Assembly: GCF_008727795.1 (NCBI RefSeq)
Contig: NZ_CP044222.1
Coordinates: 682,001 to 746,000, forward strand
DNA from: Nitrincola iocasae
GTDB taxonomy: Bacteria > Pseudomonadota > Gammaproteobacteria > Pseudomonadales > Balneatricaceae
Direction: 5' to 3'
Length of the DNA stretch: 64,000 nucleotides
A program made the translations under genes and the position numbers. Positions 1 to 9,451 of the stretch are shown piece after piece. The notes beneath the pieces were generated by a model. That model saw only the letters and a list, made by a program, of their open reading frames with translations, was not told the DNA's origin and did not search any database. Position 1 is the first letter of the stretch, and every line of letters starts with the position of its first letter.

Positions 1-24
1 GCTTTTAGAAGAGTTGACCGGACT

Positions 25-1365
25 TTACAGTCCGAGCTTTTTCTCCAAGTAATGAATGTTTACGCCACCCTTAGCAAAGTTGGCATCGCGGACAATTTCC
101 ATGTGCAGCGGGATATTGGTACGTATTCCATCAATCATGGTTTCATCCAGTGCGTTCTGCATGCGTTTCAGCGCGATTGCACGGTCTTCCCCGTAGCTGA
201 TCAGCTTGGCGATCAATGAATCGTAGTGAGGCGGCACGGTGTAGCCGTCATACAGGTGAGAATCAACACGGATGCCATTGCCGCCCGGTGCATGGAAATG
301 CGAAATTTTACCTGGGCAGGGCAAGAAGGTTTTCGGATCCTCTGCATTGATACGGCATTCGAATGCATGCCCGCGAAGCTGAATATCTTCCTGTGTGAAA
401 GATAACGGCATGCCGGAGGCAATTTTCAATTGCTCCTTGACGATATCGATACCGGTTACCATCTCCGTCACCGGGTGCTCTACCTGAACGCGGGTATTCA
501 TTTCGATGAAATAGAAATTGCCATCTTCGTAGAGGAACTCAAAGGTTCCTGCACCTCGGTAGCCAATGTGCAAACAAGCATCAACGCAGGACTTAAAGAC
601 CTTTTGACGGGCTTGTTCATCGATCATTGGCGCGGGGGCTTCTTCGACAACCTTTTGGTGGCGACGCTGCATGGAGCAGTCACGGTCATACAGATGTACC
701 GCGTTGCCCTGTCCATCGGCGAGCACCTGGATTTCCACATGGCGTGGGTTTTCCAGAAATTTTTCCATATACAGGGTGTCATCACCAAAGGCCGCACCGG
801 CTTCAGAGCGGGTTACGTGGATGGCGTTCAGCAGGCTGGCCTCTGAATGAACCACTCGCATTCCGCGCCCACCGCCACCGGCAGCCGCTTTGACAATCAC
901 CGGATAGCCAATACGTTCGGCGATCGCGTAAAGTTCGGTGCTGTCATCAGGGAGTGGGCCGTCAGATCCTGGTACGGTGGGTACGCCGGCCTTTTTCATC
1001 GCCGCAATGGCGGATACCTTGTCGCCCATCAGGCGGATCACTTCGGCCGTCGGGCCTATAAAGGTAAAGCCTGAGCGCTCTACCTGCTCAGCAAAGGCGG
1101 CGCTTTCGGCCAGAAAACCATACCCGGGGTGAATGCCGATACTATCAGTCACTTCGGCTGCACTGATCAGTGCAGGAATGTTCAGGTAGCTTTTGTTGGA
1201 GGGCGCAGGACCAATGCAAACGGCTTCATCAGCCAGTCGTACATGCATCAGGTCCCGGTCAGGCTGCGAATGCACAGCAACGGTGCGAATACCCAGCTCC
1301 TTGCATGCCCGCAGAATACGTAGTGCTATTTCACCACGGTTTGCAATCAGCACTTTATCCAGCAT
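25..1365 (-). CDS. accC: Biotin carboxylase subunit of acetyl-CoA carboxylase
   Basis: Catalyses ATP- and bicarbonate-dependent carboxylation of the biotin on AccB, the first half-reaction of malonyl-CoA synthesis in the cytoplasm. The 446-residue protein has the family's usual length. It begins with the Rossmann-like start MLDKVLIANRGEIALRIL and carries the glycine-rich ATP-grasp loop AAAGGGGRGM near residue 165 and the signature EMNTRVQVEHPVTE near 290. It lies 31 bp downstream of accB on the same strand, the usual accB-accC operon. The protein looks complete. Confidence 0.97.
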   Translation of the reverse strand: MLDKVLIANRGEIALRILRACKELGIRTVAVHSQPDRDLMHVRLADEAVCIGPAPSNKSYLNIPALISAAEVTDSIGIHPGYGFLAESAAFAEQVERSGFTFIGPTAEVIRLMGDKVSAIAAMKKAGVPTVPGSDGPLPDDSTELYAIAERIGYPVIVKAAAGGGGRGMRVVHSEASLLNAIHVTRSEAGAAFGDDTLYMEKFLENPRHVEIQVLADGQGNAVHLYDRDCSMQRRHQKVVEEAPAPMIDEQARQKVFKSCVDACLHIGYRGAGTFEFLYEDGNFYFIEMNTRVQVEHPVTEMVTGIDIVKEQLKIASGMPLSFTQEDIQLRGHAFECRINAEDPKTFLPCPGKISHFHAPGGNGIRVDSHLYDGYTVPPHYDSLIAKLISYGEDRAIALKRMQNALDETMIDGIRTNIPLHMEIVRDANFAKGGVNIHYLEKKLGL

Positions 1366-1396
1366 CTTGAAAAGATCCTTGCGTCAGTATAGTTGA

Positions 1397-1852
1397 TCAG
1401 ACAATTGTAAACAGGGGCTGATCATACTCAACCGGCTGTCCGTCTTCGACCAGTATGGCTTCGATGACACCGGCCTTGTCGGATTCAATCTGGTTCATCA
1501 TCTTCATCGCTTCAACGATGCAGATCACATCACCCACTTTGATGGATTTGCCGATTTCAGCAAACGCCGGTGAGCTGGGTGAGGGGGCTGAGTAGAAAGT
1601 GCCGACCATCGGCGAGCGAACCACGTGGCCTCGTGGAGTGGCTTCTGCAGCCTTCTCTGACTCTGCGGCGACTGGCTGTGCCATTGGCTGGGGTTGCTGT
1701 TGATAAACCGGCGCTTGCTGATAAACCGGGGCTGAGGTGACTGTGGCGCCACGGCTTATGCGAACAGACTCTTCGCCTTCTTTGATTTCAATTTCGTTAA
1801 TGTTTGATTCTTCAAGTAGCTCAATGAGCTTTTTAACTTTACGAATATCCAT
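1397..1852 (-). CDS. accB: Biotin carboxyl carrier protein of acetyl-CoA carboxylase
   Basis: Carries the biotin that is carboxylated by AccC and then donates CO2 to acetyl-CoA. The 151-residue protein has the expected layout: an N-terminal helix (MDIRKVKKLIELLEES), a flexible Pro/Gln/Ala-rich linker at about residues 40-70, and a C-terminal biotinyl domain with the motif EAMKMM. The modified lysine is about K117. It is first in the accB-accC pair and 41 bp downstream of aroQ, so the three genes are probably co-transcribed, an arrangement common in gammaproteobacteria. Confidence 0.97.
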   Translation of the reverse strand: MDIRKVKKLIELLEESNINEIEIKEGEESVRISRGATVTSAPVYQQAPVYQQQPQPMAQPVAAESEKAAEATPRGHVVRSPMVGTFYSAPSPSSPAFAEIGKSIKVGDVICIVEAMKMMNQIESDKAGVIEAILVEDGQPVEYDQPLFTIV

Positions 1853-1893
1853 TCTGTTTCGCTTCTCTGGTTGGGAGTGACGGTAAAAATCAG

Positions 1894-2334
1894 TTAAGGC
1901 TTTAGGCTGTTAAGTGCAGCTTGAAGCGCAAATCGGTACCCATCTGTGCCAAGTCCGCAAATAACCCCTTTTGCCAAGTCCGACAGATAGGAATGATGCC
2001 GGAAAGGCTCTCGGGCGTGAACATTGGACAGGTGTATTTCAATAAACGGAATCGCAACGCCAGCTAATGCATCCCGAAGTGCAACGCTGGTATGCGTATA
2101 GGCTGCCGGGTTGATCAGGATAAAGTCTATTTGCTCATCACGGGCCTGGTGTATACGCTCAATTAACGCATGCTCAGCATTACTCTGAAAGCAATGCAAT
2201 TCAGCACCCAGTTGTTGTGCTTCAAGGGTTAAAGCACTTTCAATATCCTGAAGGCGCTGACTTCCGTATAGGTGCGGTTCACGAGTGCCGAGCAGGTTTA
2301 GATTGGGGCCGTTAATAAGCAGTAATTTAACCAT
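1894..2334 (-). CDS. aroQ: Type II 3-dehydroquinate dehydratase
   Basis: Converts 3-dehydroquinate to 3-dehydroshikimate in the shikimate pathway; the type II enzyme is a dodecamer. The 146-residue length is typical. Visible motifs are the N-terminal LLINGPNLNLLGTREPHLYG with the catalytic Arg/Tyr loop, FQSNAEHALIERIH, the INPAAYTHTSVALRDAL segment and EIHLSNVHAREPFRHHS, which holds the catalytic His. It is the first gene of the leftward aroQ-accB-accC group, so the promoter should lie in 2335-2587, shared with the divergent ParA-type gene. Confidence 0.96.
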   Translation of the reverse strand: MVKLLLINGPNLNLLGTREPHLYGSQRLQDIESALTLEAQQLGAELHCFQSNAEHALIERIHQARDEQIDFILINPAAYTHTSVALRDALAGVAIPFIEIHLSNVHAREPFRHHSYLSDLAKGVICGLGTDGYRFALQAALNSLKP

Positions 2335-2587
2335 AAGCAGGCAGTATTCTGTCCCGATGCGATAAAAGTCGTAGTTTGCCTGAAATTAGACAGTGTGTCT
2401 ATTTTGTTCGGACTGAATTGTCTGTTAGCTGCCAGTTAGCCGAAGTTAAGCACATTTAGCTAGGCAGGTGTAACAATAGGTTCACTCTGAGACTTTCAGA
2501 CCGTTGACCACTAAGGGCTATTCGTAGCATAGTGCCATAGATTTTTCAGGGCAGAAGCAGAAAGCGTTTCGCATCGGAGTATAGGCT

Positions 2588-3355
2588 ATGATTCGTGTGG
2601 TATTTAATCAGAAAGGTGGCGTAGGTAAGTCCAGTATTACGGTCAACCTGGCGGCTATCAGTGCATTCAAGGGGTTGAGGACACTGGTGATTGACCTGGA
2701 TCCTCAGTGTAATTCAACACATTACCTGCTCGGTGATGACTCCAACTTACCCCAGACTGATGTGCGCGATTTTTTTGAGCAGACCTTGTCCTTTCAGCTT
2801 AAGCCACATCCGCCGATGAATTATGTGCATGAAACACCCTTTGAGAATCTCTGGCTGTTGCCGTCCAACCCCGATTTGACCGATCTGCAGTCAAAGTTGG
2901 AAAGTAAGCACAAAATTTATAAATTACGCGATGCCTTGGTCGAGCTGTGTGCAAGCTTTGATGCTATCTATATAGATACACCGCCCGCATTCAATTTTTT
3001 TACTCTGTCTGCTCTGGCTGGCGCTGAACGCTGCTTGATTCCGTTCGATTGCGATGAGTTTGCCCGGCAGGCACTATACAGTTTGCTGAATAATATTGAC
3101 GAAACCCGCGCTGATCATAATGCGGCGTTAACGGTGGAGGGGATAGTGGTCAATCAGTTTCAGCCACGGGCATCCTTGCCGCAACGTATGGTGAAAGAGT
3201 TAGAAAATGAAACTGTTCCAGTCATGCGTTCACGCATTTCTTCATCAGTAAAGATGAAAGAATCGCATAATGCGGCCAGTCCATTGATTTATATGGCACC
3301 TGCGCATAAATTGACACAAGAGTTTCTGGCGCTTTATGAAGAGTTGCATTGCTGA
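2588..3355 (+). CDS. Orphan ParA/MinD-type ATPase
   Basis: A 255-residue P-loop ATPase of the ParA/Soj superfamily. It has the deviant Walker A KGGVGKSS at residues 9-16, DLDPQCNST near 37-45 (Walker A' region) and IDTPPAFNFFT near 130 (Walker B). ParA ATPases position plasmids, chromosome origins or large complexes by cycling on DNA or membranes. No parB or chemotaxis/flagellar partner is adjacent: aroQ is divergent and hpt is convergent. The cargo therefore cannot be inferred. The start has a GGAG-like site (tcggagtatagg) just upstream. Confidence 0.85.
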   Translation: MIRVVFNQKGGVGKSSITVNLAAISAFKGLRTLVIDLDPQCNSTHYLLGDDSNLPQTDVRDFFEQTLSFQLKPHPPMNYVHETPFENLWLLPSNPDLTDLQSKLESKHKIYKLRDALVELCASFDAIYIDTPPAFNFFTLSALAGAERCLIPFDCDEFARQALYSLLNNIDETRADHNAALTVEGIVVNQFQPRASLPQRMVKELENETVPVMRSRISSSVKMKESHNAASPLIYMAPAHKLTQEFLALYEELHC

Positions 3356-3377
3356 GCTTGAGTTGTTTGTGCCTTTG

Positions 3378-3938
3378 TTATAACCCTTTGACGGCAAAGA
3401 TGCCGGGGGCGTTTCGCCAGTAGCCTTTGTAATCCATACCGTAACCGAAGATGTAGCGATCTTCAATTTCCAGGCCGGTAAATTCGGCCTTCAGTCCAGG
3501 CTGGGCCTTGCGGTCATGGCGTTTGTCGATTAATACCGCCGCGTACACGGCGCTGGCACCTTCGCGTCGGCAGTGATCCATGATTTCAACCAGGGTGTGG
3601 CCTTCATCCAAAATGTCATCAACAATCAGTACCGGGCGGCCACGAAACGCGGACATGGGAGGGACTTTCCATTCAAGGGAGTGACCTGACGTGGTATTAC
3701 GGTAACGTGTGGCATGCAAATAGCTGGCTTCAAGAGGAAAATTCAACCGAGTTAGCAGTTGCCCGGTTATCACTAGCCCACCATTCATTACGCAGAAAAC
3801 TACTGGGTTCTGCTCACTCAGCGAGGCGCTGATCGCCTCGGCCATATGGTTGATGGCCTGGTCCACTTGTTCACTACTAAACAGCAGATCGGCTTCCTGA
3901 TAGATCTGTTTGATTTCGTCCAATTCAACCTGTGTCAT
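3378..3938 (-). CDS. hpt: Hypoxanthine(-guanine) phosphoribosyltransferase
   Basis: Salvages hypoxanthine/guanine to IMP/GMP using PRPP. The 186-residue protein has the type I phosphoribosyltransferase fold with the PRPP loop VLIVDDILDEGHTL near residues 103-116, VFCVMNGGLVITGQLL near 47-62, and the C-terminal purine-binding segment EIEDRYIFGYGMDYKGYWRN. It converges with the ParA-type gene (22 bp between stops) and is divergent from upp. The first Met (MTQVELDEIKQIYQEAD) fits the family start. Relative preference for hypoxanthine over guanine cannot be read from the sequence. Confidence 0.93.
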   Translation of the reverse strand: MTQVELDEIKQIYQEADLLFSSEQVDQAINHMAEAISASLSEQNPVVFCVMNGGLVITGQLLTRLNFPLEASYLHATRYRNTTSGHSLEWKVPPMSAFRGRPVLIVDDILDEGHTLVEIMDHCRREGASAVYAAVLIDKRHDRKAQPGLKAEFTGLEIEDRYIFGYGMDYKGYWRNAPGIFAVKGL

Positions 3939-4141
3939 GCATTTGGCTCTTTTGTGTCGGATAAAAACCCTGGAACATTCCGGGTCAATAAACGCAGAAC
4001 AATACTGTTCTGATCAGCAAAGGGCAACCGTCTTTATAGAAGATAAAACTAAATTGATTGAAATGCGTCGGTATTTCCCTAAGAATTGCAGGCATTGAAT
4101 TGCCCTTGGCAGGATTAACTGAAAAGATTGAGGAGTTTGGC

Positions 4142-4768
4142 ATGAGTCTGCATGAAATTAAGCATCCATTGGTACAGCATAAACTGGGATTAATGCGGTC
4201 GGTTGATAAAAGTACTCGTGGGTTCAGGCAGTTGGCTGCTGAGGTGGGTTGTCTGCTGACTTACGAGGCTACCAAAGATCTGGAGTTGGAGTCCTACGAA
4301 ATAGAGGGTTGGAATGGTCCGGTTACAGTGCAGCGCATCAAGGGGAAAAAAATCACTGTAGTGCCGATTTTGCGTGCAGGTCTGGGTATGCTGGATGGCG
4401 TGTTGGAGCTGGTGCCCAGTGCCAAAATCTCTGTGGTCGGAGTATACCGCAATGAAGAGACTCTGGAACCGGTTACCTATTTTGAAAAACTGGCGAGTGA
4501 TATCGATTCACGTATGGCGTTGATAGTGGATCCGATGCTGGCAACGGGTGGTTCTATGATTGCCACTATCGACATGCTCAAAAACGCCGGTTGCAGCAGT
4601 ATACGTGCACTGGTGTTGGTGGCTGCACCTGAAGGTATCAAAAAGGTCACCGCAGCACATCCGGATGTGGATATCTTTACCGCGTCTATAGATTCTCATC
4701 TGAATGAGCAGGGCTATATCATCCCTGGACTGGGTGATGCCGGTGATAAGATTTTTGGTACTCGATAA
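4142..4768 (+). CDS. upp: Uracil phosphoribosyltransferase
   Basis: Converts uracil and PRPP to UMP. The start chosen is the ATG at 4142 (MSLHEIKHPLVQHKLGLMR), which matches the family N-terminus and has GAGGAG upstream; an in-frame upstream extension to 4058 lacks these features. This gives 208 residues, the normal length. The PRPP-binding motif LIVDPMLATGGSM lies near residue 130, and the C-terminal YIIPGLGDAGDKIFGT binds uracil. It is followed after 95 bp by a uracil permease on the same strand, a functional salvage pair. Confidence 0.97.
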   Translation: MSLHEIKHPLVQHKLGLMRSVDKSTRGFRQLAAEVGCLLTYEATKDLELESYEIEGWNGPVTVQRIKGKKITVVPILRAGLGMLDGVLELVPSAKISVVGVYRNEETLEPVTYFEKLASDIDSRMALIVDPMLATGGSMIATIDMLKNAGCSSIRALVLVAAPEGIKKVTAAHPDVDIFTASIDSHLNEQGYIIPGLGDAGDKIFGTR

Positions 4769-4863
4769 GGTGCTCCAGCTTGGCAGTGGCGCAAAGTCAT
4801 CGGCTTGTTGCTTGCGAGAGCTGAGCCAGGGTTGTCTGAACATTCTATTATATAAAGGAGTCA

Positions 4864-6174
4864 ATGATGCGTGAATCTACAGCGGGTACAGACAAGCCTT
4901 TTCACTGGCGCACCGCACTGGCAGGCTCGCAAATGCTGTTTGTGGCATTTGGCGCGTTGGTGCTGATGCCGTTATTGACTGGCCTGGATCCAAGTGTAGC
5001 GCTGTTTACCGCAGGTATTGGTACCTTGCTTTTCCATCTCATTACTGGCGCCAGTGTACCGATCTTTCTGGCATCTTCTTTTGTGTTTATTGCGCCGGTG
5101 GTTTTTTCGGTACAACACTGGGGAGTGCCGGCGACTATGGGCGCATTGTTTGCGGCCGGTGTTGCCTATATGTGTTTGGCTGCGCTGGTACGTATTAAAG
5201 GTGTTGGCTTTTTGCACCGCCTTTTGCCGCCCGTGGTTACAGGGCCGGTGATTATGATTATCGGTCTGGGTCTGGCGCCCATTGCTGTCAATATGGCGAT
5301 GGGTAAGGCGGGTGATGGTTCATTTGAAATCTATCCTTATCAGGATGCCATGATCGTAGCGATGGCTGCATTGGTGACAACCGGAGCTGTAGCTGTATTT
5401 GCACAGGGTATATTCCGCCTGTTGCCGATACTCTGTGGGGTGGTGGTGGGTTATATTGCGGCCTGGATAATGGGGATGGTGGATCTTGCCGCTGTGCGGG
5501 ATGCGCCGCTGCTGGCTATGCCTGGGTTCATCATGCCGGAGTTTCACTTGCAGGCTATACTCTTCATGATTCCCGTTGCTATCGCCCCGGCTATCGAGCA
5601 TGTGGGCGATATGATCGCAATCGGTAATGTGACGGGTAAAGATTACGTCAAAAAACCGGGTCTGCATCGTACGCTCTTTGGTGATGGTGTGGCGACATCG
5701 GCGGCAGCACTGTTTGGTGGCCCACCGAATACGACTTACTCAGAAGTGACCGGGGCGGTAATGCTGACTCGGGCGTTTAACCCGGTAATTATGATCTGGG
5801 CTGCCTGTTTTGCTATATTGCTGGCATTTGTGGCCAAATTTGGCATGCTGTTGCAAACCATACCAACCCCTGTCATGGGCGGCATCTTGATTCTGCTGTT
5901 TGGATCTATCGCGGCGGTGGGGATGAACACACTGATCAAGGCGCGCGTGGATATGGCCGAGCAGCGTAATCTGGTGATAGTGGCAACCGTATTGGTGTTT
6001 GGTATTGGTGGTATGGCGTTAGGTGATGGGGACATGAGCCTGAAAGGCGTTAGCCTCTGCGGCATTGTTGCCATCCTGCTGAATCTGATTCTGCCAGCCA
6101 GTCGTCAGGACGATGATGATCTGCATGTGGAGCAGGAAGTGGTTGAAGATCTGGTTAAACACGCCCGGGACTAA
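4864..6174 (+). CDS. uraA: Uracil/xanthine permease, NCS2 family (UraA-like)
   Basis: An inner-membrane nucleobase transporter of the NCS2 family, 436 residues, with roughly 12-14 hydrophobic segments. The conserved central part PVAIAPAIEHVGDMIAIGNVTG (near residue 240) contains the family substrate/proton-site Glu-His region, and FGGPPNTTYSEVTGAV follows near 286. The adjacent upp supports uracil as substrate: imported uracil is trapped as UMP. The start at 4864 has AAGGAG 8 bp upstream. The gene converges with ppa over a palindromic intergenic segment. Confidence 0.9.
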   Translation: MMRESTAGTDKPFHWRTALAGSQMLFVAFGALVLMPLLTGLDPSVALFTAGIGTLLFHLITGASVPIFLASSFVFIAPVVFSVQHWGVPATMGALFAAGVAYMCLAALVRIKGVGFLHRLLPPVVTGPVIMIIGLGLAPIAVNMAMGKAGDGSFEIYPYQDAMIVAMAALVTTGAVAVFAQGIFRLLPILCGVVVGYIAAWIMGMVDLAAVRDAPLLAMPGFIMPEFHLQAILFMIPVAIAPAIEHVGDMIAIGNVTGKDYVKKPGLHRTLFGDGVATSAAALFGGPPNTTYSEVTGAVMLTRAFNPVIMIWAACFAILLAFVAKFGMLLQTIPTPVMGGILILLFGSIAAVGMNTLIKARVDMAEQRNLVIVATVLVFGIGGMALGDGDMSLKGVSLCGIVAILLNLILPASRQDDDDLHVEQEVVEDLVKHARD

Positions 6175-6181
6175 TACTTGA

Positions 6182-6250
6182 TAGCTCCCCCTCCCCTCTC
6201 TCCAGCAAGTCAGTGCCATGCACTGCTATGGGAGGAGGGAGGTGGTGCTA
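6182..6250. terminator. Imperfect palindrome between convergent uraA and ppa
   Basis: The sequence TAGC-T-CC-C-CCTCCC pairs with the mirrored GGGAGG-T-GG-T-GCTA at the other end, with mismatches. An inner AGTGC-cat-GCACT hairpin sits in the middle. It lies exactly between two converging genes, as a bidirectional terminator would, but there is no strong T-tract, so the call is tentative. Confidence 0.35.
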
Positions 6251-6260
6251 GGATTCAGGT

Positions 6261-6800
6261 TTATTTTTTAGCGTCTGCTTCGTAAGCGGCAACAGAGTCC
6301 ATAATGGCCTGGCGTGCGGCTTCGGCATTTGACCAGCCTTCAACCTTGACCCATTTGCCGACTTCCAGCTTTTTGTAGTTTTCGAAAAAGTGTGCAATAC
6401 GGTCTTTGGTCAGCTGTGGCAGGTCTTCGACATCCTGAATGTCGCCGTAGGCTTTAGAAAGTTTTTCGTGTGGTACGGCCACCAGTTTGGCATCTTCACC
6501 GGCTTCATCAGTCATGTTGAGAATGCCAACAGGGCGGCAGCGAATAACAGAGCCAACAACAACGGGATAAGGCGTGATTACCAGAACGTCCAATGCGTCA
6601 CCATCATCGGCCAGCGTGTGGTTGATGTAGCCATAGTTGGCTGGGTAAAACATTGGTGCGGCCATAAAACGGTCAACAAACACGGCGTCAGAGTCTTTGT
6701 CTATTTCGTATTTAACCGGCGAGCTCTCAGCCGGGATCTCGATGACGACGTAAATATCATTTGGCAGGTCTTTGCCTGAAGGTACGTTTACAAAACTCAT
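6261..6800 (-). CDS. ppa: Inorganic pyrophosphatase, soluble family I
   Basis: Hydrolyses pyrophosphate to two phosphates, pulling biosynthetic reactions forward. The 179-residue length is close to the E. coli hexameric enzyme. The acidic Mg-binding signature DDGDALDVLV lies near residues 66-75, with further metal-site segments around MTDEAGEDAKLVAVP and the C-terminal FFENYKKLEVGKWVKVEGW. The start MSFVNVPSGKDLPNDIYVVIEIP matches family I enzymes. It is transcribed alone, converging with the uracil permease and 109 bp downstream of fbp. Confidence 0.97.
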   Translation of the reverse strand: MSFVNVPSGKDLPNDIYVVIEIPAESSPVKYEIDKDSDAVFVDRFMAAPMFYPANYGYINHTLADDGDALDVLVITPYPVVVGSVIRCRPVGILNMTDEAGEDAKLVAVPHEKLSKAYGDIQDVEDLPQLTKDRIAHFFENYKKLEVGKWVKVEGWSNAEAARQAIMDSVAAYEADAKK

Positions 6801-6909
6801 GAGTAGGTTCCTGTAATAACAGTTGAAAAATAATTCCGGCTAATCAGCGTATTTTAAAGACTGAGCTGCCCGCTCGCTATACGACTTAGGGTCAGTCAGT
6901 CCTGTGCCT

Positions 6910-7905
6910 TTACTCAGGTTTCTGATGGTATTCGACTAGTGCCTTGACCTCTTCGCGTGATCCCAGTGCTACAGAGACGCGCTGATGTATGTGTTCAGGC
7001 TGAATTTCCATGATGCGCTGGTAGCAGGTGCTGGATACACCACCGGCCTGTTCAATCAGCATGCTCATCGGATTGCCTTCGTACATCAGGCGAAGCTTGC
7101 CGGGTTTTTTCGGATCGCGGGAATCCCATGGATAGGTAAACAGACCACCACGGGTCAAAATACGATGAACTTCAGCCACCATCGAGGCGATCCAGCGCAT
7201 GTTGTAGTTCTGAGCACGGGGGCCTTCGGTACCTGCCAGAAGATCATCAATATAGTTGCGCATGGCGGGTTCCCAGAAGCGCTGATTGGACATGTTAATG
7301 GCAAACTCAGCGGTTGTTTCCGGTACTGTTACATCCTCTTGTGTTAGCAGGAAGTCACCGGTGTGTGCCAGGGTAAACATGTTGACACCGTCGCCGGTTG
7401 TCAGTGACAGAACCGCATGAGGCCCGTAAAGAACATATCCGGCCGCCAGCTGTTGAGTGCCGGGCTGTAAAAACAGCGAATCGGAGTCTTCATGTTCACC
7501 CGCTGGTACTTCCAGTACTGAAAAAATAGTGCCGACAGATACGTTAATATCTATATTGGATGATCCATCCAGCGGGTCAAAAGTGACAAGAAAGCGTCCT
7601 TCAGGGTTGCCGAAGACCGCATGATCTTCCTCTTCAGAGGCGACACCACGAACTAAGGGATTGTCCAAAAGAACTTTTTTCAAAATTTCGTTGGAGATGA
7701 TGTCGAGTTTTTTCTGGGTTTCACCCTGAATATTGGTGTTGTCTGATATGCCCAGTACGCCCGCCAGCTCTCCTTCACGCAGTTGCAATGCAATTTCCTT
7801 GCAGGCCAGCATTAGGGTGTCAATGAGTTCAACGAGTTCAGTATCGATTTTTTTGTGCTTAAGAAAGTTGCTCAGCAGTTGCATGGCGTGCTCGGTCCCC
7901 AGCAT
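6910..7905 (-). CDS. fbp: Fructose-1,6-bisphosphatase class I
   Basis: Gluconeogenic phosphatase that converts fructose-1,6-bisphosphate to fructose-6-phosphate. The 331-residue length is typical of class I enzymes. Metal-binding motifs are visible as VASEEED near residue 93 and FDPLDGSSNIDINVSVGTIF near 114-133. The C-terminal YEGNPMSMLIEQAGG segment (near 275) is the conserved substrate/metal region. It is divergent from mpl across a 175-bp AT-rich gap. No frameshift or missing residue was seen. Confidence 0.97.
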   Translation of the reverse strand: MLGTEHAMQLLSNFLKHKKIDTELVELIDTLMLACKEIALQLREGELAGVLGISDNTNIQGETQKKLDIISNEILKKVLLDNPLVRGVASEEEDHAVFGNPEGRFLVTFDPLDGSSNIDINVSVGTIFSVLEVPAGEHEDSDSLFLQPGTQQLAAGYVLYGPHAVLSLTTGDGVNMFTLAHTGDFLLTQEDVTVPETTAEFAINMSNQRFWEPAMRNYIDDLLAGTEGPRAQNYNMRWIASMVAEVHRILTRGGLFTYPWDSRDPKKPGKLRLMYEGNPMSMLIEQAGGVSSTCYQRIMEIQPEHIHQRVSVALGSREEVKALVEYHQKPE

Positions 7906-8080
7906 GGTTTACAGGCAGATGTTTGTGTGTTCCTTACAATAGCGTCGATTGTACGCGAAAAAACGCACAAATGCATAATAGTGTCTAGTTAAAAAAGACC
8001 ATGCTGCGTTTGCGTAAGGGATAAACAGCTTTAGGTAAAACTGTTATGATCTGGGACGTTTTTCTGAGGACGGGTTAAAG

Positions 8081-9451
8081 GTGCATATACATATTCTTGG
8101 TATCTGCGGAACCTTCATGGGGTCGCTGGCTATACTGGCACGGGAGGCGGGTCACCGGGTGACCGGTTCGGATCAAAATGTCTATCCGCCAATGAGTACG
8201 CAATTAGAAATGCAAGGTATTGAATTGATTCAGGGATATGACCCTGTTCAACTGAAACCTGCACCGGATCTGGTCATTGTCGGCAATGCCATGTCGCGCG
8301 GTAACCCCTGTGTGGAGTACATGCTGGAACAGGGGCTGCCTTATACTTCTGGACCGCAGTGGTTGCATGATCATCTGCTTCCCGGCCGCTGGGTGTTGGC
8401 GGTTGCCGGAACACATGGTAAAACGACGACAGCAACTATGCTGGCCTGGATACTGGATCAGGCCGGTATGGCGCCAGGCTTTTTGATTGGTGGTGTCCCG
8501 CAGGGCTTTGATTGTTCTGCACGACTGGGTAGTACGCCATTTTTTGTGATTGAAGCTGACGAATACGATACAGCTTTTTTTGATAAGCGTTCCAAATTTG
8601 TTCATTATCAACCACGTACATTGATTATGAATAACCTGGAATACGATCATGCCGATATTTTTCCGGATCTGGCCGCGATCCAGCGACAGTTTCATCACCT
8701 GAATCGCTTGGTGCCGGGTAATGGCCTGTTGATCCGTCCGGCTGATGTGCCTGCACTGGATGAGGTGGTTGCTATGGGCTGTTGGAGTGAGCGGCAACTC
8801 ACGGGGCTGCATGGGCAAACCGAGTGGTCGGCACATTTGTTGCAATCGGATGGTAGTCATTTTGCTGTATACCATCAGGGGGTAAAGCTAGGTGAAGTTA
8901 ATTGGTCATTGAGTGGTGATCACAACGTCATGAATGGCCTGAATGCGTTGGTGGCGGCACGTCATGTCGGAGTGCTGCCCTCTCAGGCTATACAGGCGCT
9001 GAGTGAGTTTTCCGGCGTCAAACGGCGTATGGAGCTGCTTGGGCAGGTCGGTGGCGTGAGTGTGTATGATGATTTTGCTCACCATCCCACTGCTATTGCA
9101 ACTACCCTGGCAGGGCTGCGTGCTCAGATCGGTGATGCGCCGCTGGTAGCGGTTATTGAGCCTCGCTCCAATACCATGCGTCTGGGCTCACATAGCGACA
9201 GGCTAATGGCATCCACTGAACAGGCTGACCAGGTATACTGGTATCAGCCTCCAGCGATGGACTGGTCCCTTGAGTCACTTGCCGCTGACTGTCCGGTGCC
9301 CTCGGAAGTTTGCGATGATATAGATCAACTGGTTGAGAAACTGGTGCGGCAGGCTCGACCAGGCATGCATCTGGTGATCATGTCCAATGGCGGCTTTGGT
9401 GGTATTCATGCTAAACTTTTGAGCGCTCTTAAGGAGCAGCCGTATGACTGA
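8081..9451 (+). CDS. mpl: UDP-N-acetylmuramate:L-Ala-gamma-D-Glu-meso-DAP ligase (murein tripeptide recycling)
   Basis: Re-attaches recycled cell-wall tripeptide to UDP-MurNAc, bypassing MurC/D/E. The 456-residue Mur-ligase has the N-terminal MHIHILGICGTFMGSLA nucleotide-sugar motif, the ATP loop AGTHGKTTTA near residue 110, EADEYDTAFFDKRSKFVHY near 173, and DDFAHHPTAI near 334. The GGTF-type N-terminus distinguishes Mpl from MurC. The start is a GTG at 8081. The gene heads a compact rightward operon and overlaps ubiX by 8 bp. Confidence 0.95.
   Translation: MHIHILGICGTFMGSLAILAREAGHRVTGSDQNVYPPMSTQLEMQGIELIQGYDPVQLKPAPDLVIVGNAMSRGNPCVEYMLEQGLPYTSGPQWLHDHLLPGRWVLAVAGTHGKTTTATMLAWILDQAGMAPGFLIGGVPQGFDCSARLGSTPFFVIEADEYDTAFFDKRSKFVHYQPRTLIMNNLEYDHADIFPDLAAIQRQFHHLNRLVPGNGLLIRPADVPALDEVVAMGCWSERQLTGLHGQTEWSAHLLQSDGSHFAVYHQGVKLGEVNWSLSGDHNVMNGLNALVAARHVGVLPSQAIQALSEFSGVKRRMELLGQVGGVSVYDDFAHHPTAIATTLAGLRAQIGDAPLVAVIEPRSNTMRLGSHSDRLMASTEQADQVYWYQPPAMDWSLESLAADCPVPSEVCDDIDQLVEKLVRQARPGMHLVIMSNGGFGGIHAKLLSALKEQPYD

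Noticed and set aside
213..1396. Several rightward open frames opposite accC
   Set aside because: They are antisense shadows of the conserved accC coding sequence with no ribosome sites or recognisable protein features.
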